64,000 bases of DNA from Agrypnia vestita (Eukaryota; Arthropoda; Insecta; Trichoptera; Phryganeidae), in NCBI GenBank assembly GCA_016648135.1, contig JADDOH010005042.1, positions 1-64,000 on the forward strand, written 5' to 3'. Shown one piece after another: positions 21,439 through 32,587 of the stretch. The first letter of the stretch is position 1. Each line of letters begins with the position of its first letter. The notes beneath the pieces were generated by a model, which saw only the letters and a program-made list of their open reading frames with translations, was not told where the DNA came from and did no database searches. The position numbers and the translations under genes are program-made.

Positions 21439-21712
21439 AATTGCAAAAATGAAAGATATATTTATGTACTTTAATCTTTAATCTTGATTCGCGTGAATTA
21501 AGAATCAATAGGGCTTTTTTCATTATCGCTCTAAATATGGAGAAATTAAATGAAATGTATTGCAAAAATGAAAGATATATTTCACATTTGTGCACCTTAA
21601 TCTTTAATCTGTAGTCTTGATCCGCATGAATCAAGAATCAATTGGGCTATTTTCATTATCGCTATAAGTATGGAGAAATTACTAGAAATTTGGAGAAATT
21701 ACTAGAAAAACG
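21439..21712. repeat. Diverged tandem duplication of about 120 bp
   Basis: Two units begin ATTGCAAAAATGAAAGATAT and both contain TTAATCTTTAATCT, a CTTGAT..GC.TGAAT.AAG inverted repeat and TTTTCATTATCGCT. A further 20-bp direct repeat (TGGAGAAATTACTAGAAA) follows at about 21671-21709. Confidence 0.75.
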
Positions 21713-21790
21713 TTTTCGAGACATCGCGAAACCAACGTTTTGCATGAAAGGCAAGCGGGCGCGCAGCGATTGTGTCGTTATTTCGTCTTT

Positions 21791-21843
21791 GAAAATGTTT
21801 GTATCTGTGGAGTATTTAACGTACCATAAATACAAACATTTTC
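21791..21843. repeat. 53-nt hairpin, 14-bp perfect arms
   Basis: GAAAATGTTTGTAT at 21791-21804 pairs with ATACAAACATTTTC at 21830-21843 across a 25-base loop. It lies in a GC-richer stretch (21700-21900) that has no repeat family assigned. Confidence 0.6.
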
Positions 21844-21899
21844 GGCATACCGATTTAATGATATGTGACGATATATTATTACACGGTGGCTAAAATCAT

Positions 21900-23600
21900 T
21901 CAATTATATCGTCATGTAATTAAAATGATTGACATAATTAAATGATAAACACATAGGCATGTAATTACAACGATTAAGCGAAGGGGTTTAGATGCGATTG
22001 CTGTATTAGTGAGATTCAAATAAACACATAAAAATTAATTTTCCGGATAAACTAAAAGTACTTGGAAAATTGTAGCGTTTAATAAACTAAAAATTGATTT
22101 GAAAATAAATAAATATTATTTTATACCTGTAATTGATTATAGAATTTTTTTAAGTTTTCTTATTTTGGCGTATTGAGGGTACATTTTTTATTGTAAGGGA
22201 AGTTGGGCACGCACTGCGTGCGTATTGTAGCGGTAATGCGTGTAGCGGGAAGCAGCATGCGGAATCACAAAATGCGCGCGCGTTCATTAAACTGTCAATA
22301 ATTATACATAATTGAAATTAGTATTCCAGTAATATAAAAAATGTATAATTCGTATATACTCAAATTGAGTACCAATCATAAAGATGTTCAAATTAAAAGC
22401 TCATTATTAAAGAAAGATTGGTTTTTGAATTGAGAATTGTAACTGATTATTGAATATCGATTTTAAGTGCGTATTAGATTTTCATTTATTTGTCGATGTT
22501 ATTGTAAAAATGACATAATTTTCAGATATTTGTTTTCAAAATAAAAACACAGTCATTTATTCGACATTAAATGCGACAGTCGAAGTTGTATAGTTTCGTA
22601 ACATTTTAATACCGAACCGTTTTAGGCCGAAAATTGATTAATGATGAAAGTGGGTAGGCATTTGACTTTTTTGAAAATACACACGTTTTTTGATACGTCA
22701 CGTAACTACGGTAATAAATGTTGTCAAATCTAGAGACGTCGATTCGGAGATATTTACCAATAATACCAATAATTACATTTGTACCACTTCAAAAGCAAAT
22801 ATTAATAATTTAGCAACATTTAAGTGTAATCAGTTATATGTATCATCACCCAAGACATATTATAAATATACAACAATACGGTATACCTACATTGATATGT
22901 ATTTTTGACCAGTATGTAAATATCAATTATCACATTCACGTCAAAGAAATATAGATAACTTCTACGGCGCGTACATGAGTACACGTCCTCGATTTTTTTT
23001 TTAGCCGGCACTGTACGAATTTTTTTTTTGAATTTTTAATCCTTTCAATACACGTGTGAATGTAAAAGTAGTATTTATGCACTTATACATAGTAGAAGAA
23101 TAGGCGGTCCAGCCGCATTGTGGATTGTTAATTTTGTAAGTGACACTGTTCTGCAATATGTAATAACAATAAATATCACAATGACAATGGTCCCCAAATG
23201 CAAACACAATAAATGGTTTCTCATCCAAATTTAATGCCTGTAATAGCCATATTTGATTGTAATCTGTAATTAATCTTCAAAATGGATGGATCACAACTGT
23301 TTTTTAGAAATAAAAATTCATAAGAAAATGTAGAGTACCTACTCATAGTATCTACTGCGTAGACTTTAAACATTTGAAAAAAAATATCGTCATTTTGCGT
23401 GTATTTTTCATTTTTTCAAAGACATCGCAAATTAAAAGATGATGTGAATTGAAAATGAGTACAACCAAAAATTACGAAAAAAATCTACAGATTAATCTCT
23501 TAGAGACGAATCTGATTATATTTTTCAAAAATATAGGAATACTGTCAAGCTTTAGCAGAACATGTAACCCAATTACCAAAGCGCTACACATCACAAAACA
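21900..23600. other. AT-rich spacer with small CpG-rich patch
   Basis: Nothing recognised apart from a CpG-rich patch at 22200-22290 (GCACGCACTGCGTGC, a 7-bp-arm palindrome, and GCGCGCGCG). Confidence 0.45.
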
Positions 23601-23619
23601 CAGGGTTACACATATCATC

Positions 23620-23722
23620 TTATACTTATCACAAAGATTTATTGTGATCTCACTGGGAATCGAATACGGAGCACTCAGTATGAGAAGAAAATGTAATACC
23701 AACTGAGCTACGAGGGCCGCAA
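23620..23722 (-). mobile_element. tRNA-derived SINE, family S2, copy a
   Basis: Minus strand reads GGCCCTCGTAGCTCAGTTGG (perfect A box TAGCTCAGTTGG), then a B-box-like GTATTCGATTCC and TGAGATCACAATAAATC. The same layout is at 52842. The acceptor stem does not close, so it is a SINE head and not a tRNA gene. Confidence 0.75.
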
Positions 23723-23929
23723 AATTTAGTTTATTATTTTAGTTTCAGTGCTTTTTTCTGTCTTTTTTGTGTGTTTTTCATTACATATTGAAAATGTTAC
23801 ATTAAATGTTCTATTAACTGATGAAATGCTCTCATGTTCCAAAATCGTGTAAATCCACCCCTCGAACAAAAACAAGTGAAACTACATTACCTATATTCGA
23901 AAAAATAATTTAAATTCCGGAATCCTTTG

Positions 23930-24140
23930 TAATTATCCGCGGTATGCAGAAGAGGGCGGCGGGCTGGTGGGGGGGCAAAGGGTCAGCGGGGGGTTATTGT
24001 TGTTCTGGGATTTAAAAAATGCCCCCCACTCCTCGCGGCTGCGAGGCGTATTATATTCGATGCCGACCTACGATAAAACAAATTAATTTTTAATTAAAAC
24101 CCGCTGATTCTACAACGTGTGGTGGAATATTAAAGAGCTT
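23930..24140. promoter_or_regulatory. GC-richer island
   Basis: Strong G-runs (CTGGTGGGGGGGCAAAGG), ATTGTTGTTC (Sox-like), CCTCGCGGCTGCGAGG inverted repeat at about 24035, and AATTAATTTTTAATTAAAA. No family or coding content. Candidate regulatory DNA only. Confidence 0.3.
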
Positions 24141-24330
24141 GTACCACCCTTTTTATTTATAGGTAAACATACACTTGTGTATGGAATGCTGAACAACCCC
24201 ATTGAAGGTCTACAATCATTTTATTGTGCGAGCGATTTAAATATTCGCTTTTGTAAATTGAACCCAAATTTAGCTTTGTGACGAAGAGTTTTCTGTTGCA
24301 GTTGTCTACGGTCTGATTTAGAAGTAATCA

Positions 24331-24350
24331 ATATATATATATATATATAA
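24331..24350. repeat. (AT)n microsatellite
   Basis: About nine AT dinucleotides. Confidence 0.9.
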
Positions 24351-24834
24351 AAAGAAACCCGTGTTTCCCTACCCGCCAAGTTTTCTCCACAACCAGCTAC
24401 AACCACCCATGGTGGTGGATATGGTGGTGGACAGCCCTTGGTGTCACATCGAAAATAGAAAATATGCGACTTTGGTGGAGGTGGCTGTGCGTGGGTGGGA
24501 GTAGGTGACGAAAATGTGCTTTCAAGCATTATGGGAAGACCGCAAATGCTTCAGATTGTTTCAAAATAGACCAACTGTGTCGGTGAGTCTAGAAGGTTCC
24601 GGAAAAACCTGCTCTAGAAAGTTCTGGAAGGAGGAAGTTCTAGAAAATTCCCGAAAGTTCCATAAGGTTCTAAACTGAGTGGCGGAATGTGTTGGTGTGT
24701 CTAGAAGGTTCCTGTACGTTCGACAAATTTCTTGAAAGTTCTGGAAGGAGAATGTTCTAGAAGGTTCGCAAAGTTGACGATCCACACAGTGTACTAAAAA
24801 TCTGCGCGTGCGAAACAGCGCGGGCACAGCTAGT
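24351..24834 (+). mobile_element. Helitron-like 3' end with heat-shock-element array
   Basis: Ends ...CGCGGGCACAGCTAGT, with CTAG|T at 24830-24834 and a CGCG-stemmed hairpin just inside, the signature of many insect Helitron 3' termini. Upstream, 24592-24767 is packed with GAA/TTC inverted pentamers. The 5' limit is not visible; the segment 24380-24520 is rich in GGTGG repeats. No Rep/helicase coding sequence is present, so it would be non-autonomous. Confidence 0.55.
24592..24767 (+). promoter_or_regulatory. Array of perfect heat-shock elements
   Basis: Five perfect HSEs of the GAAnnTTCnnGAA type, by position: 24592-24604, 24617-24629, 24638-24660 (five alternating units, TTC first), 24734-24746 and 24755-24767 (TTC first). 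A two-unit site is at 24704-24711. This is the known binding pattern of trimeric HSF. Density and spacing are far above chance. Confidence 0.8.
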
Positions 24835-24929
24835 ATTCTTATATAGTATTATATATTATATTATTATTATGGAATAATTAATGTTGTCTAATATTAATTT
24901 TAATAATTTATTTACTTGATGCGCTAGTG

Positions 24930-25235
24930 CCAATGTCAAACCTCTTCCTAAGGAAATGAACCCGAATTCCAAAACATTGGAAGAGTATGGAAGAAGTCTA
25001 TATGGAGAGATGAAGGCTGAGGAAGAAGAAAAAGCCTTGATATCGGTATAACAATACTATCACAAACAATCCTTCAAGAAAAAGGTCGATGTCCTATATA
25101 TTTACAATATATTGCACAATAATATCGATCCCTCTTAAATTCTCTCTGTAGATATAATACTCCTGTTCGACGTTCAAAGCATACATATATTTTCTAAATA
25201 AATAATATTGTAAAACTAATGGCTCTATTAATTTA
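24930..25235 (+). pseudogene. Unassigned coding-like fragment and possible LINE tip
   Basis: One frame gives ANVKPLPKEMNPNSKTLEEYG, RSLYGEMKAEEEEKALISV then stop (25050), with composition unlike the AT-rich frames around. A later stretch reads KVDVLYIYNILHNNIDPS, reminiscent of the LY.I.LHN..D segment of LINE C-termini. Neither is assigned with confidence. Confidence 0.25.
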
Positions 25236-25302
25236 CCTATAAATTGAGCCGTAAAAAGTATTAAAAATTGTGAAAATAACTTGGATTTATCATGATATGT
25301 AT

Positions 25303-25400
25303 TATAAATGTCTCATAGAGACGAAGTCATTTTTTTTCAATATGAGAAAACACCCAAATTTGTGTAAGTTCTATATATCGTAACATTGCACAACTTGTTC
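25303..25400 (-). mobile_element. TIR family G, end fragment
   Basis: TAAATGTCTCATAGAGACGA and AGTC...ATATGAGAAA correspond to the family's terminal repeat, followed by a short diverged interior. Confidence 0.5.
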
Positions 25401-26030
25401 CATATGTGATTTGTACTTTTATTACCGTCTTCTGTCGTTAGAAAATTTTTTATTCCATAAACAAGTATGAAGTTTTTAAAGCAATATTCTTTTTATACGT
25501 ATTTTTATATGTTCTTCTAAATTATTAAAATTACGCTCTTCGTCTCTCTATTAGACATCTATAATCATGATTAATGATGTCCCCTCGGGATAAAATCCAG
25601 TATTTCGTTCTTGTAAATTTTGAACATACTCAAAATATTCTGAATTTGAATATATTTTACGGTAATATAATACATTTCAGAAACATACTTTTTCACATCA
25701 CCAAGTCCACCTCTCACATCCTTCCAAATTTCATCCTTACACATTCAAGCGGGATATAAATAATGTATTTTATAATATGCCACATTTATACATACAGATT
25801 ATTTATTATTTTAAATTTGAAATATTTCTTTAAAATTACGTAGTGCGTATTATTGATGCACGATTCCGTAATTTATTTTTTTTGTGACAAACACAGTTTC
25901 CATGCATGTGCTGTATTCAATTAATATGAAAAAAAAAGTCTTTTGTCTTTAGGATCATTTATTTTTAGCGATTATTTATTTATATACCTAGGATCCCCGA
26001 TAACAAATAACAATAATACTACAGAGGAGA
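25401..26030. other. AT-rich spacer, nothing recognised
   Basis: No supported family or coding frame. Confidence 0.5.
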
Positions 26031-26034
26031 TCCA

Positions 26035-26615
26035 AAAGCGCATAGTGAGCGCAAATCGCTGTTTTTTCCGCCTACAAAGCAGATAAAATCCAGACTGTTA
26101 TCCAGAAACACCAAAATATTTGTGTACACAACGCTTATTAAGCCAGTGCTCACGTACGCAGTTGAGACTGGGTACTAATTAAGGGGAATGAGCGAGCACT
26201 GGACGTTTTTGAAAGGAAAATTTTGAGGCGTATTTTCGGACCGGGTTTAGAAATTGGACTTTGGCGCAGACATTAAAACAATGAGCTCTTTACTCTGTTT
26301 AAAGAACTAAATGTCACAACATTTATAAAACTGGGAAGACTTCGGTGGCTGGGTCATATGGAGAGAATGATAGAGCATCAAGCACCAAAGTCCCTGCTGA
26401 ACTCAAGACCGATAGGCCAAATTAGGTTAGGAAGGCCCAAATTAAGATGGAGTGACAACCTTATGGATGGAGTGCCCTTAAAGACATTTCTGCATTGGAG
26501 CTTCTAAACTGGAGAAAGCTGGCACTAAACCGATATGAGTGGAGGAAAACTCTTGAGGAGGCCAAGACCTACCAGGGGTAGTAGAGCCAAGAGTGATGAT
26601 GAAGATGATTTTTAA
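26035..26615 (+). mobile_element. RTE family D, longest copy
   Basis: Broken frames encode IQKRIVSANRCFFRLQSR, TTLIKPVLTYAVETG, ALDVFERKILRRIFGPG, HNELFTLFKELNVTTFIKLG, RLRWLGHMERMIEHQAPKSL, GRPKLRWSDNLMDGV, and LELLNWRKLALNRYEWRKTL. These are the successive blocks of the RTE C-terminal domain. The 3' end is GAGCCAAGAGTGAT followed by GATGAAGATGATT. Several frameshifts. Confidence 0.85.
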
Positions 26616-26989
26616 CGTTTTTCGGTGAAATGAAATAATATTAACATACCTCTACGTGAGTTTAATAATATTTAATACTTTTTTCACTTCTTTAGTTTTG
26701 AGAGAATCAGAATCTCTTATCAACAAGTGAAATGAAATATAAAATATTATTAAACTCAAGTAGAGGTTACAAGGTTAATATTATTTAATAATCATAATCA
26801 GTAATCTCTACAATGTAAACGTCAAATAAATCAATAATATAAAATGAATATATTACATTTCACTTTATAGTCTTCTTGACAATCGCTAATTTGCCCTCTT
26901 CGATAATAATATTTATGTATTTTCCAGATACGAAATTCAGATATCAATTTATTAATTTTAATTTAATATAATATTTATTTAATAACACA

Positions 26990-27370
26990 ATAACGCCATC
27001 TAGAAGAAATCTCTCTAAATGATTTACGCAGCATCATTACCATACTGTACGGTCACATCAGCGAGGGGGGGAGAGGGGAGGGGAGGCGCGAGAAGCCTGG
27101 TGGTTAATTAATCAATCCGTACCATTTCGCAGACGTTTATAATTAGTACAGCTCACTTGCTGGTGTTCGCGTTTGATTAAAATTACAAGCGGATATGAAG
27201 AAAACAATATTATGTTACGTTTGGGGGAATAATTGGATCCCCCCGTTTAGCGGCAGCTTCGCCGAAGTGAAGTTAACCTCAATATCTGCCATTATTTTAA
27301 TTAGGCCGTTGCGTGCTACATGCTACGTAGTCTTGTGTTTTCTTTCAATTATCTGATAGATTGCATATTC
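26990..27370. promoter_or_regulatory. GC-richer island with many homeodomain-like sites
   Basis: A G-rich stretch (27065-27090) is followed by GGTTAATTAATCAATCC, TATAATTAGT, TTTGATTAAAATTAC, GGAATAATTGGATCC and TTTTAATTAGG within 250 bp. GGATCC and GCCGAAG-rich parts are not part of any repeat seen. Looks like developmental enhancer sequence, by composition only. Confidence 0.35.
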
Positions 27371-27612
27371 TAAACAGTTTTAATGCAAATTGAATTTACT
27401 TGTTTTGTAGAGAATATCGAAGACTTAAATAGTAATTATATTTTTACTACTTTAATAAACCCTTCCACAGACATGCGTTAGTAACATAGGTCTATATAGT
27501 CAATTAAATCAAAATATATTCGTACAAATGCTCAGTAAATCGTAAAAAATATATTTTCTTTGAAATTATCAGTAAAAAAATACTTTCATGAAGCAAAAAT
27601 CTAAAAATTTAG

Positions 27613-27652
27613 TGTGAAGCTGATACGTGAAGCTGATACGTGAAGCTGACAC
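27613..27652. repeat. Three 13-bp tandem units
   Basis: GTGAAGCTGATAC repeated twice exactly and once with one change. Confidence 0.9.
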
Positions 27653-27844
27653 AAATTTGAATCATTACTCATCAATTAAATACATTTCTTCATTTATTAC
27701 CATTATTTAACTTAAGTTTATTGCTTACTTTAATATATATTCTTATATGCAACATTTAATTAATTTACTACGCCTTAAACATCTTTGAATCTTTATAAAA
27801 AACAAGCGAGCCTTACAGTAGTTGCATTTGACGATATATAGGAG

Positions 27845-28060
27845 GATATACAATGGAGGGCCGTTGTTTCGAATCCCGGTAGCAGTATATTAAATAAATA
27901 AATATTTTAACGTTAATTTGATTTTTAGGTATGTCTTTTCTAATTGATTAATAAAATATTGTTTAAAATTCACAGAACCTCGTTCTGAAATTGCAAATTC
28001 ATAATAAAAATGTGTTATCTTTAATATCATATACATTTATTAATACAGTACCAACCTCTC
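27845..28060 (+). mobile_element. SINE-like repeat J, copy 2 (uninterrupted)
   Basis: TTTCGAATCCCGGTAGCAG head, then CGTTAATTTGATTTT, TCTAATTGATTAATAAA, TTCACAGAACCTCGTTCTG and AATAAAAATGTGTTATC. Serves as the empty-site reference for the RTE insertion at 20402-20908. Confidence 0.7.
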
Positions 28061-28479
28061 GGAAAATGGGTTTGTACCATCTGACGGCCAACTCTATCGC
28101 CGCGCGCGCTCATTGGTCAAATGAATTACCGCGCGCTTCCCCGGCGTCTAGTTTCCTGTTACGCATTTCCGTCCATTTTCACGAAATCACTCCCACTCCC
28201 ACTCCCATCAAAAAAAATATTTATTATTATTATTATTTATTTTTTTTACAAAATAAATTATGAGCGAAAAATACACTTCTTTAACGGAGGTGATTTATAG
28301 GTCTCGCAGCCATTATCGAAAAAGTAGATAACAATTTTCCAGAAATTTTGACATTGCTCCATCTATCTTTAATAGGTATTATTTCTTTACAAATCTACCT
28401 ACAAAGCAATTTAAAATTCCATCACACACTCAACTCTGGTTCCAAGCATTTGAAGTATGTACAGAAATATTTATATGTT

Positions 28480-28720
28480 CTGCAAATTAAGGGAGGACAC
28501 ACAAAGCCTTAAATTATCAGCTGAATATCCTTTTAACAATGGCGGAGAATTTTTATACCCGGCGGCGTCGGTGGAAAAATAAGTGGGCAGTTATTTATGG
28601 TCCGCAGGTTATTTTTTCGCTCAATGGAGGATCTCTCAGCACGGGCTGTGGTCGGCTGTTATTTTAAATTAGTCGAATAAATCTATGCCGCAAGTTCAGT
28701 TCGTTAGCAAAAAAACTTAA
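28480..28720. promoter_or_regulatory. GC-richer island with Sox-like site
   Basis: AACAATGG at 28535-28542 is a consensus Sox site, in a block with CCCGGCGGCGTCGG and ATGGTCCGCAGG. No repeat family. Candidate regulatory DNA. Confidence 0.3.
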
Positions 28721-29333
28721 TTTTTTTACTCTACATTCTCCCGTATGCGAAAGTGTTACTTCCATTCAAATACGCCGGAACGACATTTTTTTTAATTATT
28801 GTTTTAATTTTTTTTGTACGTTGGCTATTTGCGAATTCCGCGAATTCTGCCTGACAAAAAACGGGATGAGGATAAATATTCCATTACTTTGAACCCTATA
28901 TTGAAATTTTTTTTATTTAAGCTTTAAGTCAGCAACTCAAAACTATCTATTATGCTCTTGCCCAGTCATTTTTGAACTATGCGATTCCAAGTTGGGGAGG
29001 TACTTACAAAACCACATTAAAACCAGCTATAACGGCACAAAAAACCTTGCTCCGAGTCATTAATAAGAAACCATTCACATACCAATCAGACAGACTATTC
29101 AGAGAATTTAATGTACTGGACGTTAGACAGCTGTTCGTCAAGTCTACCCTCATCTTCTACATTAAAAACACAAACCACCTAACAGCAACCAGTAACTCGC
29201 ATTCACATAATACTAGACAAGCATTACGAAACCTTGACGAAATACCAAAAACTAAGACAACACACGGACAGAAAAATTACTCATACATAGGGCCTAAAAT
29301 ATTTAACATATTTAAAACAGACTTCCCGGAAAT

Positions 29334-29404
29334 CCAGTTGTTTGCTAAAGCTTTTATTTTATAAATACTCAATTAATAAAATAAAAGCTTTAGCAAACAA
29401 CTGG
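29334..29404. repeat. Perfect 29-bp inverted repeat at a LINE stop codon
   Basis: Positions 29334-29362 and 29376-29404 are exact reverse complements around a 13-base loop. The left arm encodes the last residues QLFAKAFIL of the LINE protein. Confidence 0.95.
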
Positions 29405-29717
29405 CTTACCTCCAAAGGTAGAACAGCAACTGAAAATTTACTTACTGTAATTGCGTAATAATGTCTTTAAATAAAAATATATACCTATACCTATATAAAT
29501 TAATTAATTAATTAATGAAAATAAAAAAATAATCTTAAACAAAACTTTAACCCTTTTTACATTAAACAATTATTCTACACATATTTACACTTGGACTTAT
29601 GACTAACTCAACTTTCACTAACATTCCACTTGATACTCTATAGATACATAATAACTACCTTTTGAAAATAAATACTACTGACGAACTCGAAAAAATATTA
29701 TAATTGTGTGCTATAAC

Positions 29718-29752
29718 GCCACTCTGAGACAGGCGTAGCCTAGTAGAGTGGC
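29718..29752 (+). other. LINE 3' UTR stem-loop
   Basis: GCCACTCT pairs with AGAGTGGC; inside, AGGC pairs with GCCT. Probably the 3' signal bound by the element's reverse transcriptase, by analogy with other LINEs. Confidence 0.6.
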
Positions 29753-29885
29753 ATAATCCACAAATTAAACAAAACAAAAAAATGTGTAAATTATCTTATG
29801 TTTTATCTTATGTTCTATTGTTAAATTAGTATTAAGTATCTTATTTGTAAACAAGGATTTTTAAATAAATAAAATAAAAAATAAA

Positions 29886-30957
29886 AGTTCATATCCATTA
29901 TAATTGGTAGGTATTTAGTGGTGTAACATTTGAATTTAATGTATTATAGGTATATATATTTTTTAACTTTGAACTACAAACGCACCAAAAATGGAAAAAT
30001 AAGCATTGTCCTGTCACCACATGTTGGGTCTGTAGGGAAATGATTCACACTGACGCAACCCCGTTTTGGTTTTGTGTATAGTTGACCCACTCCTGTGTCG
30101 CAAAATTATCTTACCGACAAAAAAATTAGGTAGGTGGCTGAAGCATTGTGTTGTTATGGTAATATTGCTGAAATGAATTGAAGGAGTAGGTTAATAGATT
30201 AAGGATACGATATGGTAATATTAATTTAATATTGCTACGTGTTCTTTGTCTTCTTTCATGTTTGTTTTTTATTCAGTAGCTATTTTGGGAGTTGTGCGTA
30301 GTTGGCATAGAGCCAACCATTGAAGCATACTTAATTTTTTTACTTTGAATTCATCTACTGTTTCTATTCAAGTTTATATAAAATTAAATATAATGTATGC
30401 TTTACAGTATGTTCTCACAATTGTTTGTTTTAAACGAGTTAAATTTGGTTAAATTTCTGATTTTCTATTTTATCCCTGTGGCATAATTTTGTCGCAATCA
30501 AAAGATATTCATAAAGTAGTTTTATGAAAAATAAAAGTGTTTCTCCACAAAAATAATGTGATTTTATAAACATATTTTTGGTGATTCCGTGACATTTAAA
30601 AATTATCCCTCTAGATAAATCCTCTTTAAACTTAATACAAGGGTTCATAATATGTATTTTAAACATTTGTATACAATACATTTTTAATTTTTTTTATAGT
30701 ATCCATTTCACGTAATTTTTCTCGTTGAAAAAGATGGAGTACAAATAAAAGTAACTTTTATCAAATATTAAAAAATATTTTGCTTTCACATTAAATGATT
30801 AAAACTTATTATTTAAATTAAAAATTTAACTAAAAATTAAATTAAGATTAAAAAAAGGGGTTTTTGATATTGTTTGGATATAGTATGATACGGATGTAGA
30901 TTAATCATGGTTACGATACATTTTACAGAAGATGGGTGAAAAGTATTGAAAAAAAAT
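29886..30957. other. AT-rich spacer, nothing recognised
   Basis: An 80-residue minus frame at 30439-30681 has no family features. Confidence 0.5.
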
Positions 30958-31488
30958 GTTGTCTCAGGAGTATAATAGAAACTTCGCTTTGTCGAAGTCT
31001 CCCAAACGGTCGACGCGAATCTTCAATCAAGTGAATGAAGGCTGTTCTAATAATCACTAGAAATATAAAGAAACTATTGGAGATGTGATGAAACTAGGTG
31101 AACAGTCTCGAACATCCGACAAACCAACATTTTTGTATAAAAGCGAGCAAGTAAGTGCGCGCACGGGAGTCAGTTTACTGTAACGTTTCGAGTAATCCTC
31201 AGAAAATAAGCGACCAGCGACGATTCGGTGATCGACAATAAATTAAAAGAATAACAGGAGTGTCGTGAAATGCGTACGACTGTAGAAGGGCGAATATTCT
31301 ACCAAGCGAGAATAAAGTGTTTCACATACAAGTGATTAAGTGTGAAATATGTTTAATTTAAAGACGGTACTCTGATGTAATTCGTGTCCAGTGACATTTC
31401 ATAATTAAATAAAACTTCAGTGTATAGTGTTAAGTATTTTATTTTCCTACCGCAGTCGCTTATCTCCATATCTATTGTTGCTTCAACA
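30958..31488 (+). mobile_element. Solo LTR, second LTR family
   Basis: Starts TGTTGTCTCAGG and ends TTGCTTCAACA, so the ends form the short TG...CA inverted pair TGTTG/CAACA. TATAAAAG at 31136-31143 precedes a GC-richer leader (GCGCGCACGGGAGTCAG), and AATAAA signals follow. No internal region is present. The last 50 bases are found again, inverted, at 35515-35580. Confidence 0.6.
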
Positions 31489-31489
31489 T

Positions 31490-32585
31490 TTGCGACTCAA
31501 AATTAAAGCAGTAATCTAACCGTAAAGTTTTGTGGACTAGCTCTTTTACCCTTGTATATTTTTTCGTAATTTAAAATCTCGGTAATTTAAGGCAACACGA
31601 TACGATTTATTTTGTAGAACAAAATTAAATGTGGTTGCTTACTCTAAATTCATTAAAGTTTTATTTTAAATTGACAACCATTTTGATGATCAAAAAAAGT
31701 GGCATGGTGTTTCAGGGGGAATGTTTGAAAAGGTTTTTGGTCGCCTGAATGCCTGAACGCGGTGACGCAACAGTGTGAGATCGCTAATTGTCGAAACACG
31801 TGAATCGTGCCGATCTCGAAACGTCGGACAGCTGTTTGTGAGATTAAAATACCACACCTTCTGAACATGATAAATTAATTAGACTAAAAAGACAGGTACA
31901 CGGAAAATACATTTCACACGGAAATGTGACAGTATTCTGTCTCATTGAAAAAAATATTCGCGAAATATTTCACGCAATGTTTTGTGAAAAACGTTCTCCC
32001 ACACTGTACCAAAGATCCATAATGACATTTTGTATAAGTAATGTGAATAATAATATATTACAGCGATTAAAGTGACAGATAAAAATATTAATTTTGTACA
32101 AAAATAATAAGTATCAGGATCCATGAGTGTATCTTTACACATACACAATGTGAGGGATCATCATTAAAATAATTTTAAAAATTTATATCTGTGGACGCAA
32201 GGAATAAACGAATAAAGTTGTTCTTTATCTGGTAAGGAAAAAGTTACAAAAAAAATGTGAGTATAGTTTTTTTCACGTACACAATATTTATACAATACTT
32301 ATTATAAAATACATGTGGTAACTGTATAATTTGATATATCAATAAGATATCACATTAAATATCAAATCTTTACTATCGTAAAAAATACATCGTTTCTCCA
32401 TAAATGTTAAACCTGTCACTGGTAATAGATTAATTTTATCAGCTTCCCTTTTAATGTGACTCAAGTAAATAATATTCATTCAAGTAAATAATAAGTTCAA
32501 TAAAATTCCATTAAAAATTCCAAATTTTGTTTTTGGAAAAACAAGGAACAAAAGACATTTCATTGGAATTTTTTGACAGTTATAC
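31490..32585. other. AT-rich spacer
   Basis: A stretch at 31740-31850 contains GTCGAAAC and CTCGAAACGTCGG, resembling Penelope hammerhead 3' cores without the 5' core. A GTGAG...TTTTTTTCAC segment near 32258-32280 is inverted relative to 32625-32645. Confidence 0.3.
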
Positions 32586-32587
32586 AG

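Larger units (their letters stand above)
28930..29885 (+). mobile_element. Non-LTR retrotransposon, RT C-terminus and 3' UTR
   Basis: A 130-residue-plus frame reads YALAQSFLNYAIPSWGGTYK, TLKPAITAQKTLLRVINKKP, FREFNVLDVRQLFVKSTL, NTRQALRN and KTDFPEIQLFAKAFIL, then stop at 29364. Q..L.Y.I..WGG....L.....AQ...LR......P is the conserved tail of CR1/jockey/Daphne-like RT proteins. The stop region lies in a perfect 29-bp inverted repeat. The 3' UTR has a second hairpin (29718-29752) and ends in an A-rich run near 29885. 5'-truncated. Confidence 0.8.

Noticed and set aside
23620..23722. Apparent tRNA gene with perfect A box on the minus strand
   Set aside because: Cloverleaf stems do not pair and the body is shared with 52842-52950; SINE.
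31740..31850. Hammerhead from CTCGAAACGTCGG
   Set aside because: Only the 3' half resembles the motif; no CTGATGA lies at the right distance.
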